DNA from: DASPJR01 sp035628505
GTDB taxonomy: Bacteria > Planctomycetota > SZUA-567 > H5-PLA8
DNA: 64,000 nucleotides
Reading direction: 5' to 3'
Assembly (NCBI GenBank): GCA_035628505.1
Contig: DASPJR010000210.1
Coordinates: 1-64,000 of the forward strand
The position numbers and the translations under genes were made by a program. The notes under the pieces were generated by a model that worked only from the letters and a program-made list of their open reading frames with translations, was not told where the DNA came from and did no database searches. Position 1 is the stretch's first letter, and every line of letters begins with the position of its first letter. Shown piece after piece: positions 24,921 through 32,895 of the stretch.

Positions 24921-25682
24921 ATGGCTTCCTCTCCTTCTAAAACGCCGTGCGGCCCCTTTCCGGGCCAGGTTGCGCTTGTCACCGGCGCCGGTATCCGGCT
25001 CGGTCGAGCAATCGCAAAGTCATTGGCTGAAAATGGTTGCGAACTCATTTTGCATTACCGCTCGTCTCGCAGTGAAGCGCAAAGCCTCGCGGCGGAGATC
25101 AAGAAGCTCGGTCGCAAAGCAGTGCTTATTAAGGCCGATTTGAGCAAAGGCAAAGAAACCGAAAATCTGGCTAAACAGGCGGAAAAGGCGTTGGGTCGCG
25201 TCGACATCCTGGTTAACAGCGCCGCTGTCTTCTGGCCCACGCTGCCCGAGCGGCTAAATGAAAAAGAACTCAATGCGTTTCTGGACATTAACCTCAAGAG
25301 CCCTTACATTCTCTCCTCTGAAATCGGCCAGCGAATGAAAGCAAGAGGCGGCGGCGCCATCATTAATATGGCGTGCGTGTCTGGACTACGGCCCTGGAAA
25401 TCGCACGTTCCGTACTCGATCAGCAAGGCGGGAATTATCGCGCTGACCGTGGGAATGGCGAAGGTCCTGGGTCCGGAAGTGCGGGTGAACGCCATTGCGC
25501 CGGGGACCGTGCTGCCTCCGGAGAACATGCCAGCCGGGCAGCTGGAGAGCATTCGGGAACGCTTGCCACTGAAAAAACTGGGAACTCCAGAAGACATTAC
25601 GAGTGCGGTGCTTTATCTTCTGGGTGCGCGGTTCGTGACGGGTCAGGTACTGTGTGTGGATGGCGGCCGCTCCATTGTTTAG
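24921..25682 (+). CDS. SDR oxidoreductase, pteridine-reductase-like
   Basis: A 253-residue classical short-chain dehydrogenase. The NAD(P) loop TGAGIRLGRA (21-30) has the Arg typical of pteridine reductases rather than FabG, followed by HYRSSRSEA, which favours NADPH. The NNAG-equivalent is NSAAVF. The catalytic pair is in YSISK (about 163-167). The usual serine 13 residues before the Tyr reads Cys in NMACVSG, an oddity shared in kind with pteridine reductases, where that position is not Ser. Likely substrate: a pterin or other ketone. It follows RidA by 8 bases. Confidence 0.8.
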   Translation: MASSPSKTPCGPFPGQVALVTGAGIRLGRAIAKSLAENGCELILHYRSSRSEAQSLAAEIKKLGRKAVLIKADLSKGKETENLAKQAEKALGRVDILVNSAAVFWPTLPERLNEKELNAFLDINLKSPYILSSEIGQRMKARGGGAIINMACVSGLRPWKSHVPYSISKAGIIALTVGMAKVLGPEVRVNAIAPGTVLPPENMPAGQLESIRERLPLKKLGTPEDITSAVLYLLGARFVTGQVLCVDGGRSIV

Positions 25683-25749
25683 GCCGCGAAAAGCAACCTT
25701 GGGATAGCCTGGCGCCATCTGGCGGGGTGCGGGCGGCAAAAAGAAACTG

Positions 25750-26700
25750 ATGTCTCGACGCGCGATCATCTCTGATATTCACAGCAACCTGGTAGCCCTG
25801 GAAGCCGTGCTGGCTGACATCAAGACCCAGAACGTCGACGCCATCGTATGCCTCGGCGATATCTGCGGCTACGGGCCCCAGCCGCTCGAATGCATCGAAC
25901 TGGTCCGCAAGAACGCGATCTGGACGCTCAAAGGAAATCACGACGAAGCCCTGTTTGTCGAGCCCGTTGATTTCGGCAAGAACGCTCGCGTGGCCATCGA
26001 ATGGCAGCGCAGTATCCTGGAACCGAAGCTTGACGGATCCATGGCCGATGAAGAGCGCTGGAACTGGCTGCACGGCCTGACCAGCGTTCACAAAGAAGGC
26101 AACGTACAATTCGTCCACGCTTCAGCGCGCGATCCCATTTACGAATATGTCCTTCGCGACGATTTTCACGATTCAGGCCTCGGGCCCACTCAGAAAGCCA
26201 AGGACATCATGGCCTGTGTCGACTGGCTCTGCTTCTGCGGCCATTCGCACCGTCCGGGCGTGGTCTCCGAAGATTATAAGTGGTGGCGTCCGGCCGAGCT
26301 GGAAAATCAGAGCACGCTGATTCGCAAGGGCGTCAAGACGATCGTCAATGTCGGATCGGTCGGCCAGCCCCGCGACGGCAATCCGCAGGCCTGCTACGTC
26401 CTGTTCGATTACGAAGAGCCGGGCGACCAGACGAAGACGGGCGTCTTCAAGCCGCTGCCTGAAATTGCATCAAACGCCGAGACCGTGGTCGTGCACAAGG
26501 ACAATGTCGAGGTAAAAGTCGAAGATGACGAATCGACGAAGACCAGCGACGAGCTGCGTCAGGTTCGCGAAAAGCTGCTGAACCTGCCGCGCGTGACGTT
26601 CCGCCGCGTCGATTACGACATCGAAGAAGCGCAAGCCCGCTTCCGCAACATCCCTCAGCTCCCCGAAAGCAACGCCCAGCGCCTGGCGAAGGGACTTTAA
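25750..26700 (+). CDS. Metallophosphoesterase
   Basis: A 316-residue calcineurin-like phosphoesterase. Metal motifs appear in order: D9-I-H11 in SDIHSN, GDICGYGP (D37), GNHDE (N63, H64), and GHSHRPG near residue 161. NVGSVGQPRDG closes the core, as in YfcE and related prokaryotic phosphodiesterases. About 80 C-terminal residues, charged and helical, extend beyond the usual core length. Probable activity is on phosphodiesters or protein phosphates. It lies 67 bases after the SDR gene on the same strand. Confidence 0.85.
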   Translation: MSRRAIISDIHSNLVALEAVLADIKTQNVDAIVCLGDICGYGPQPLECIELVRKNAIWTLKGNHDEALFVEPVDFGKNARVAIEWQRSILEPKLDGSMADEERWNWLHGLTSVHKEGNVQFVHASARDPIYEYVLRDDFHDSGLGPTQKAKDIMACVDWLCFCGHSHRPGVVSEDYKWWRPAELENQSTLIRKGVKTIVNVGSVGQPRDGNPQACYVLFDYEEPGDQTKTGVFKPLPEIASNAETVVVHKDNVEVKVEDDESTKTSDELRQVREKLLNLPRVTFRRVDYDIEEAQARFRNIPQLPESNAQRLAKGL

Positions 26701-26787
26701 CGGCTTGTCAGTTGTCCGCGGTCCGTTGTCAGCCGTGAATTGTGGTTGCCCCTCTTCACCAACTACCAATCACTAACCACTGCCAAA
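26701..26787. repeat. Degenerate GTCAGTTGTCCG / ACCAACTACCAATC repeat
   Basis: Short intergenic spacer between convergent genes with paired low-complexity units (GTCAGTTGTCCGCGGTCCG, then CACCAACTACCAATCACTAA). It resembles the other degenerate spacers in the window; no gene or strong hairpin is visible. Confidence 0.45.
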
Positions 26788-27606
26788 TCACCGCTTCCAC
26801 CAATCCGCGTCCTGCTCCCACGGTTCGCGGCGCGAGGCGAAATCGTGGCCGCCTTCGAATCCGCCGAACTGGTCGATCTGTTTGCGCAGGTGCCAGTTGC
26901 TGAAGGCTAGCGCCGCGAAGAGAAAGAACAGGAAGAAGTCGCGCCCATCCTTGGATGAACTGTACCAGTACGCACCCAGGCCAATGCCGGCCACCGCCGC
27001 AGCGATTGCCGTGTAGAACGAAATCGTAAAGGGCGCGCGTGTTCCGAGCTCCGGTTTCTTCCACCCAATCCATTCGCGCAGGATTTGCCCGCCATCCAGC
27101 GGAAAGACCGGCAGCAGATTCATCAGCCCCCACACGAGGTTTACCCAGACCAGCGCGTCCAGCGCAACAAGACTATAGTAGCGCCACCCGCTGACGGCGA
27201 AGCTCTCAAAGGGGAAGCGCGGTCCGAACACGATTGCACCGACGATGTAGGCAATCAGGCCGAAAATGAAGCCTGCGCCCGGCCCCCAGAGCAGCATTAT
27301 GATTTTCTGGCGGCGAACGAGTTCGACCTCGCCACTGCCGATACACAGTCCGCCCATCACATGAAGAACGACGCGCGGATGCCGGTCGCCGAAGCGAATG
27401 TGGCTGAGCGCGTGGCCATATTCGTGAACCAGGATCGAGACCGTCACGACGGCAACGACGATCATTACGGACGTAAACGGAACCATGCTGCTGTACGCCA
27501 GCATCAGCGACATCAGCCAGAACAGCGGATGAATGCGCACCGGCAAGCGCAGCAGATTGAAATTAAGATCCCACGCCGTTCGCCGAGGTTCGATCGATAT
27601 GTTCAT
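26788..27606 (-). CDS. Site-2 protease family (M50) membrane metalloprotease
   Basis: A 272-residue polytopic membrane protein when started at ATG 27606, which has AGAGAAGAG just upstream; a GTG five codons earlier is the alternative. The zinc site is HEYGH within a transmembrane segment, and the second metal motif is LLPVFPLDGG. Additional hydrophobic segments lie before, between and after these motifs. The tail is charged and cytosolic (GGHDFASRREPWEQDADWW). Such proteases cut membrane-anchored regulators within the bilayer; no obvious substrate is next to it. It is divergent from an SDR gene. Confidence 0.87.
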   Translation of the reverse strand: MNISIEPRRTAWDLNFNLLRLPVRIHPLFWLMSLMLAYSSMVPFTSVMIVVAVVTVSILVHEYGHALSHIRFGDRHPRVVLHVMGGLCIGSGEVELVRRQKIIMLLWGPGAGFIFGLIAYIVGAIVFGPRFPFESFAVSGWRYYSLVALDALVWVNLVWGLMNLLPVFPLDGGQILREWIGWKKPELGTRAPFTISFYTAIAAAVAGIGLGAYWYSSSKDGRDFFLFFLFAALAFSNWHLRKQIDQFGGFEGGHDFASRREPWEQDADWWKR

Positions 27607-27690
27607 TGCTCTTCTCTGCACCCACTGTGGCAGAATTTCTCAAAGACTCTAGACTGTACCCAGTTTAACCCTCGCAGGACCGCGAAACAA

Positions 27691-28440
27691 ATGTCTCGAC
27701 CAGTGGCGATCATCACGGGAGCTTCCGGCGGCATCGGCCGCGCCTGCGCACTGGCTCTGGCGTCTGCTCCCCTGCCCTTCGATGTGGCACTGCACTACCA
27801 GAGTAACGCAAGCTCGACGAACGCTTTGGCTGAGCAGATTTTCGCCGGCGGGCGCGCGCATGCTGCCGTTTTTCAGGCCGATCTGACATCCAGCGGCGCC
27901 GCGGAGGCACTGGTTGGCGAAGTCGTGGCAAAACTCGGGCCACCGGCGGCGCTGATCCACTGCGCAGGCAGAATTATTGAAAAACCCATCGGCTTTACGC
28001 GTCCGGAGGATTTTGATTCATTGCTGAGCCTGCATGCCGTGAGTGCCGCGCGGCTTTCGCGCGAGATGCTGCGTTACGTCCGCAAGATGGACTGCGGCCG
28101 GCTCGTCTATATCGGCAGCCTCGCCGGCGAAATTGGCCTGGGCAACGCGGCCGCGTATGCGGCTGCCAAGGGCGCCCTCGGCGGGCTGTGCAAGAGCCTG
28201 GCACTGGAAGCTGCGCGCTGGAAGACGACCGTGAACGTGATCGCGCCAGGCTATGTCGACACCGAAATGGTGGCCACGCAGGATCTGGAGCGCCGCGAAC
28301 AGCTCGAAGCCTCGGTGCCGCTCAACCGATTTGCCAGGGCCGAAGAGATCGCCGCCGTCGCCGCTTTTTTGTGCTCGCCGGGAGCTGCGTACATCACCGG
28401 GCAGACAATCGTTGTCGATGGCGGGATGAGCCTGGGATGA
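27691..28440 (+). CDS. FabG-like SDR oxidoreductase
   Basis: A 249-residue classical SDR. The frame is open much further upstream, but ATG 27691 gives the proper family N-terminus (MSRPVAIITGASGGIG). The cofactor loop is TGASGGIG (9-16), the structural Asn is replaced in IHCAGRI, the catalytic Ser is in IGSLAG and the Tyr/Lys in YAAAKGAL. C-terminal ITGQTIVVDGGMSLG is characteristic of the 3-oxoacyl-ACP reductase group. Probably NADPH-dependent reduction of a 3-ketoacyl or similar substrate. The upstream overlap is only on the opposite strand. Confidence 0.85.
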   Translation: MSRPVAIITGASGGIGRACALALASAPLPFDVALHYQSNASSTNALAEQIFAGGRAHAAVFQADLTSSGAAEALVGEVVAKLGPPAALIHCAGRIIEKPIGFTRPEDFDSLLSLHAVSAARLSREMLRYVRKMDCGRLVYIGSLAGEIGLGNAAAYAAAKGALGGLCKSLALEAARWKTTVNVIAPGYVDTEMVATQDLERREQLEASVPLNRFARAEEIAAVAAFLCSPGAAYITGQTIVVDGGMSLG

Positions 28441-28454
28441 GCGACATTTTCGCT

Positions 28455-28550
28455 CAATAGAAGGACGAAGACACAAAGCACAAAGATTTCCTCACCTTCG
28501 TCGCCTTCGTGTCTTAGAGTCTTCGTATCTTTGTGTTGAGGCTGTTTAGG
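28455..28550. repeat. GAAGACACAAAGCAC-type inverted repeat
   Basis: The left arm GAAGACACAAAGCACAAAGA (about 28465) pairs with the right arm TCGTGTCTTAGAGTCTTCG...CTTTGTGTTGAG (to about 28540). It lies between the SDR and thioesterase genes and leaves only a few bases for the next ribosome site. Confidence 0.6.
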
Positions 28551-28557
28551 AATTCTT

Positions 28558-29010
28558 ATGATCAGCGAATCGACACTTCTGGTCCGGCCCGAGCATCTCA
28601 ATCATCACGGCTATCTTTTCGGCGGCCGGCTGCTGGAGTGGCTCGACGAGCAGGCTTACATCGCTGCGATTCAGCGCCTTAAGCCCGAAGCCAATCTTGT
28701 TACGGTGGCAATCGACCGGGTCGAATTCCGAGTCTCAGTCAAGCAGGGTTCGTTGCTGCGATTTCGTTCGTCTCTGGTGCATCTCGGGCGCACATCGCTG
28801 ACGGTTTACACGCAGGTGCTCAAGCGCCACGACGCAAACGATGAAGAGATCTTCCGAGCTTACGTCTCTTTCGTATGTCTCGATAGCCACGGCAAGCCGC
28901 GGCGCGTATCGCCGCTTCTGGTGCAGCCTTTCTCGCGCGAGTCGCTCGATGCCGAGCAGCTGCGGCACTGGAACAACGTCGAACGTGCGCGAAAAGAACG
29001 CGTGAAGTGA
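28558..29010 (+). CDS. Acyl-CoA thioesterase (hotdog fold)
   Basis: A 150-residue hotdog-fold protein of the YciA/BACH type. The signature HLNHHGYLFGGRLLEWLDE holds the catalytic Asp, followed by AAIQRL on the hot-dog helix, then beta strands VTVAIDRVEF, VKQGSLLRFRS and SLTVYTQV. It hydrolyses acyl-CoA to free acid and CoA. No signal peptide. It sits downstream of the FabG-like SDR and shares its direction, but the repeat island between them leaves operon status open. Confidence 0.87.
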   Translation: MISESTLLVRPEHLNHHGYLFGGRLLEWLDEQAYIAAIQRLKPEANLVTVAIDRVEFRVSVKQGSLLRFRSSLVHLGRTSLTVYTQVLKRHDANDEEIFRAYVSFVCLDSHGKPRRVSPLLVQPFSRESLDAEQLRHWNNVERARKERVK

Positions 29011-29060
29011 GCGACCCAATTCACCACAGAGATCACTGAGCACACAGAGGACTTTCTATA

Positions 29061-31379
29061 GTGCGTTTTCGATGTCACTGCCCCAAGAGCCGCCACTCAG
29101 GCGCCCACTCCGGCCCCCCCTTCCCTCCCAGGGAAGGGGGCTGGGGGGTTAGGTGTCTCTGCCTCACGTTCCTTCTATCCAGTTTCTGCGCCGCCGGCGA
29201 ACTCATCGCTCCCCCCGCCGCGCAGCTCGAATCGCCCAAAAACATCCTGCGCGTCTCGCGCCTGCCGCTGGGCCTGCAGAGCGGCTGGGCAATCGACCAG
29301 GGCGTCTCTGATGGCGACGACATCGAAATTATTCCCGATCCCGACACTCGCGGGCCAAGCGGCGTTCCGGCGCTGCTGATTCGGCCCGTCACATCAACAG
29401 TTTCCTCGCTGATCAGCACGCCGCTCAAAATGCTCTCCGATGAAGAGCAGGTTAAAACGTTTGCGCTGTATGCTGAACCGTTCCCCATCAGCACAAACGA
29501 CGTTCACACCGCGAGCCTCTACATCAAGGGCGCGCCGCGGGCGAAGCTGCTGGTGATCGCCGACGGTAAAGTGCTCGGCCAGAAGCTCCTCGACACACGC
29601 AACACTGAGCGCTGGCAGCGCATCGAGCTGCCGTTCAAGCCCGCGCCGCAGGCGCGCGCGTACGCTATGCGTCTTGAAGCAGGCGGAAAATTCTGGATCG
29701 ACGCCCTGCAGGTCGAACACGGTCCAGTGGCGACCGACTACGCCTCGGGCGGGCTGTGCGAAGTGTCGCTGGCGGTGGACTCGCCTGCGCGCGTGCTCTT
29801 CGACGACGAGAAGCCTGAAATCCAGTACATGGTCTCCGGCGAGCCCGGCGGCGGTTCGTTGAAACTGAAGCTCGTGAATCTCTATGGCGAGGAATGGATG
29901 CTGCCAGCCGCCGAGCTCAACCGCGACTTTTTACAAAAAGGAAAATTCCGCTTCGATGACGGCCGCCCGGCGAAGCCCAGCCAGGGCCGCGAAATTTTTG
30001 CCGACCGGCCGCTGGGCGCCTTCCGCATCGAAGCGTGGGTGGAGAACCAACGCAACGAACGCATCAGTCCGCTGACTGAGCTTGTCGTGTACCGCCTGCG
30101 CCGGCCGCATTACTGGAAAAAAGACGCGCCGCAATCCCCCTTCGGCATCCATACGCTCTCGACAACCCGGCACATTCTCATGGCAAAAGCGGCCGGTGTG
30201 AACTGGACTCGGCTGCACGACGCCGGCACCGAGTACACCGGCTGGTACCACCTCGAGCGTGCTGCCGGCGAGTGGACGTTTGCCGATAGAGAAATCGCGC
30301 GCTACCGCACACATGGCATGAAAGTTCTCGGCGTTCTGGCCACCACACCCGAATGGGCGAGCACGCTGCAGCGCAAACGCAACGGCTACTTCGACCGCTA
30401 CTACGAACCCAGGCGCGTCGACGACTTCGCGCATTACGTGAAGACGGTGACGAAGCGTTACAAAGACAGCGTTGGGAGCTGGGAAATATGGAACGAACCC
30501 TGGGCGCCGCAGTTCTGGCACAGCAGCTTTGATGCGGCCAAAGGTAAGGACTCGTACGGTTACGTTGCTGAAGAGAATGCCGCCGAACGCTACGCCGAGC
30601 TGATGCAGGTCGCGCACAAAACAGCGAAGAATGTGGACAAGACGCTGGCGGTCGTCGGCATCAATACGGCGGCCGGCCAGAGCGACTGGAGCAAAGCGCT
30701 CACCGGTTCGCTGAAGCATTGCGACATCATCTCCTACCATCATTATCACGGCGGCGGCGTCGATCCTGCCATCATCGAAAAAGCCACGTCGCAAACGCTT
30801 GCGCCGCTCGCTGATGCTTCCGGCCGTGTGGCGAAGCCGGTGTGGATGACCGAGGGCGCGCTCAATTCTGTTGCATCCGGCGGAAGTTTTTATAACCACA
30901 CTCTGCCATACAAAGACGCCGACGACCCGGTCGCGATCTCCGATGCGCTCTGCCGCTATGTTGTCTCACTGCTGAGCCAGAATGTGCGCAAAGTTTTTCT
31001 CTACTCGATGCACACGCATTCGCACTTTGGCGCCAAGTCCCTGCAGCGCGTGCTGGTCACCGAAGAAGGCTACCTGCACCCGAGCGCCGCAGCGCATTCG
31101 GCGCTGGCCTGGCAACTGGAAGACACCGACTTTATTCGCAGCGTGGAGTTGGCCGAGGGCGTCAGCGCGTTTGTTTTCGAAGGCAAAGAGCGCGCCGTCG
31201 CCGTTCTGATGAAGCGCGGCGCCGCCGAGTACGTGCTGCCCAGGTCGCGCGAGGTAGAAACAGTCGATCTCTTCGGCAACCCACTGGCCAGCGGCGAGCT
31301 GCTCGGCAACACGCTCGTTTACATCAGCGCCAGGAACATGAAGCAGCTGGCAAAGACGCTGCCGCAAGTGGCACGCTGA
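29061..31379 (+). CDS. Exported glycoside hydrolase, GH5/GH39-like
   Basis: A 772-residue exported protein. GTG 29061 is the only start in frame before the signal peptide and has AGAGG about 10 bases upstream. Residues about 13-32 are encoded by a CCCTTCCCTCCC repeat, ahead of the hydrophobic segment CLTFLLSSFCAAG. A beta-sandwich N-terminal part (about 60-340) precedes a TIM barrel with acid/base Glu in SWEIWNEPW (about 478) and nucleophile Glu in VWMTEGAL (about 597). The barrel tail and a final beta domain follow. Substrate unknown; the family acts on plant-type polysaccharides. Confidence 0.82.
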   Translation: MRFRCHCPKSRHSGAHSGPPFPPREGGWGVRCLCLTFLLSSFCAAGELIAPPAAQLESPKNILRVSRLPLGLQSGWAIDQGVSDGDDIEIIPDPDTRGPSGVPALLIRPVTSTVSSLISTPLKMLSDEEQVKTFALYAEPFPISTNDVHTASLYIKGAPRAKLLVIADGKVLGQKLLDTRNTERWQRIELPFKPAPQARAYAMRLEAGGKFWIDALQVEHGPVATDYASGGLCEVSLAVDSPARVLFDDEKPEIQYMVSGEPGGGSLKLKLVNLYGEEWMLPAAELNRDFLQKGKFRFDDGRPAKPSQGREIFADRPLGAFRIEAWVENQRNERISPLTELVVYRLRRPHYWKKDAPQSPFGIHTLSTTRHILMAKAAGVNWTRLHDAGTEYTGWYHLERAAGEWTFADREIARYRTHGMKVLGVLATTPEWASTLQRKRNGYFDRYYEPRRVDDFAHYVKTVTKRYKDSVGSWEIWNEPWAPQFWHSSFDAAKGKDSYGYVAEENAAERYAELMQVAHKTAKNVDKTLAVVGINTAAGQSDWSKALTGSLKHCDIISYHHYHGGGVDPAIIEKATSQTLAPLADASGRVAKPVWMTEGALNSVASGGSFYNHTLPYKDADDPVAISDALCRYVVSLLSQNVRKVFLYSMHTHSHFGAKSLQRVLVTEEGYLHPSAAAHSALAWQLEDTDFIRSVELAEGVSAFVFEGKERAVAVLMKRGAAEYVLPRSREVETVDLFGNPLASGELLGNTLVYISARNMKQLAKTLPQVAR
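29110..29149. repeat. CCCTTCCCTCCC palindrome inside a coding start
   Basis: CCCCCCTTCCCTCCCAGGGA and AGGGGGCTGGGGGG form a palindrome of the family otherwise found only between genes. Here it lies inside the leader of the glycosidase gene, encoding PPFPPREGGWG between the GTG start and the hydrophobic signal segment. Confidence 0.7.
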
Positions 31380-31462
31380 AAAATTCTGAATTGCAGCGCA
31401 AGAAGCGGAGTGCGCCTCGGCGCGATGTGGGGCAAAATAGGCGTGAGCAGTCGGGAGCGCAC

Positions 31463-32530
31463 ATGCCGAGAGCCATTCAAGCTGAAACTCAATACGTCAC
31501 GCCAGAAGCACGCTGGACCGCCGTGATGCGCCGCGAGGCCCACGCGGACTCGCATTTCGTTTTTGCGGTTCGCACCACGGGTGTGTACTGTCGCCCATCG
31601 TGCCGTTCGCGGCAGGCACTGCGCCAGAACGTCTCGTTCTTCGATTCACCTGCCGACGCCGAACGCGCTGGCTTCCGCCCCTGCAGACGCTGCCGCCCAG
31701 GCGAGACCTCATCGCCGCAGACCGTACTGATTGAAAAACTCTGTCGCCTGATCGACGGAACGCCTGAACCGCCGACGCTGCACATGCTCGCGCGCGAGGC
31801 TGGCGTCAGCCCGTTTCACCTGCAGCGCCTGTTTAAGAAAGTGCTGGGCGTGACGCCGAAGGAATACAGCGCCGCGCGCCGGGCCGAACGCCTGCGGCAG
31901 GAACTGCCGGCTCGGGCTGATGTCACCGATGCGATGTATCGCGCGGGGTACAATTCGAGCGGCCGCTTCTACGCGAATGCTCCCGCGGAGCTCGGCATGA
32001 CGCCCTCGGCGTACGGCTCTGGCGGCGCCGGAGTCACTATTCACTTCGCGATCGGAACGTGTTCGCTCGGAAACGTTCTGGTTGCCGCGACGTGCAAAGG
32101 CATCTGCTGCATCCTGCTCGGCGATGATTCCGCGACGCTCGAGCGCGATCTGCGGCGGCGCTTTTTCCGGGCGTCGATCCGCCCCGCGGACAAAGCGTTC
32201 AATGCGTGCATCCGCAAGGTCGTCGCACTGGTCGAGACGCCGGCGCTTGGGCTGAATCTGCCGCTCGATATTCGCGGCACCGCTTTTCAGCAGCGTGTCT
32301 GGAAGGCACTGCGCGGAATCGCTTGCGGAAAGAGGGTGAGTTATACAGAGCTTGCAGCGAAAGTCGGGGCTCCGAAAGCCGTGCGCGCCGTGGCGAGCGC
32401 CTGTGCGGCAAACGTGATCGCCGTGGCGATTCCTTGCCACCGCGTCGTACGCTCAGACGGTTCCCTCTCCGGTTATCGCTGGGGTGTTGAACGAAAAAGA
32501 GAGCTGCTCAAGCGCGAACGGTTTAACTGA
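31463..32530 (+). CDS. ada: Ada-type DNA alkylation repair and regulatory protein
   Basis: A 355-residue protein from ATG 31463 (GGGAG lies just upstream; the open frame extends to 31391). The N-terminal Ada zinc domain has four cysteines (C43, C47, C74, C77), the first being the methylphosphotriester acceptor. An AraC-type helix-turn-helix follows (MLAREAGVSPFHLQRLFKK, about 108-126), then a methyltransferase domain with active-site Cys in AIPCHRVV (about 325). It repairs O6-methylguanine and methylphosphotriesters, and the methylated N-terminal domain activates transcription. It stands alone, followed by a long convergent repeat region. Confidence 0.93.
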   Translation: MPRAIQAETQYVTPEARWTAVMRREAHADSHFVFAVRTTGVYCRPSCRSRQALRQNVSFFDSPADAERAGFRPCRRCRPGETSSPQTVLIEKLCRLIDGTPEPPTLHMLAREAGVSPFHLQRLFKKVLGVTPKEYSAARRAERLRQELPARADVTDAMYRAGYNSSGRFYANAPAELGMTPSAYGSGGAGVTIHFAIGTCSLGNVLVAATCKGICCILLGDDSATLERDLRRRFFRASIRPADKAFNACIRKVVALVETPALGLNLPLDIRGTAFQQRVWKALRGIACGKRVSYTELAAKVGAPKAVRAVASACAANVIAVAIPCHRVVRSDGSLSGYRWGVERKRELLKRERFN

Positions 32531-32895
32531 ACACGATTTCAACACGGAGACACGGAGAGCACAAAGGTCACAGAGAACAGGCTTTGGGAACTCGTCGGGC
32601 ACATACCTGGACTCGCTAACTGAATTTGTCATTTCACATTCGTCACTTCTCATTTTTCATTGCACAATTTTGCATTCGCAAGCTCTTCAAATGAGAGATG
32701 AAAACTGAACACTGAGAAATGACAAATTCTGTTCTGTTTTGAACGCGCGTCGACTTCGGCGGACGGCTAACCCCTCTCCCTACCCTCTCCCACAAGGGGA
32801 GAGGAAACAACGGCACGGAGCGCACCCGCCTTCTCCCTCTCAAGCCTCGCCCTCTCCGTGACCTCCGTGTACTCCTTGCCTCCGTGTTGAAGTCG
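32531..32895. repeat. Nested inverted repeats between convergent genes
   Basis: Outer arms AACACGGAGACACGGAGAG (about 32534-32577) and CTCCGTGACCTCCGTG...CTCCGTGTTGAAGTCG (about 32850-32896). Inside are AT-rich arms GAATTTGTCATTTCACATTC (about 32619-32661) and AGAAATGACAAATTCTG (about 32688-32732). Inside these on the right is a CCCTCTCCC palindrome (about 32766-32812). No gene. It lies exactly between convergent ada and the deacetylase gene. Confidence 0.75.
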
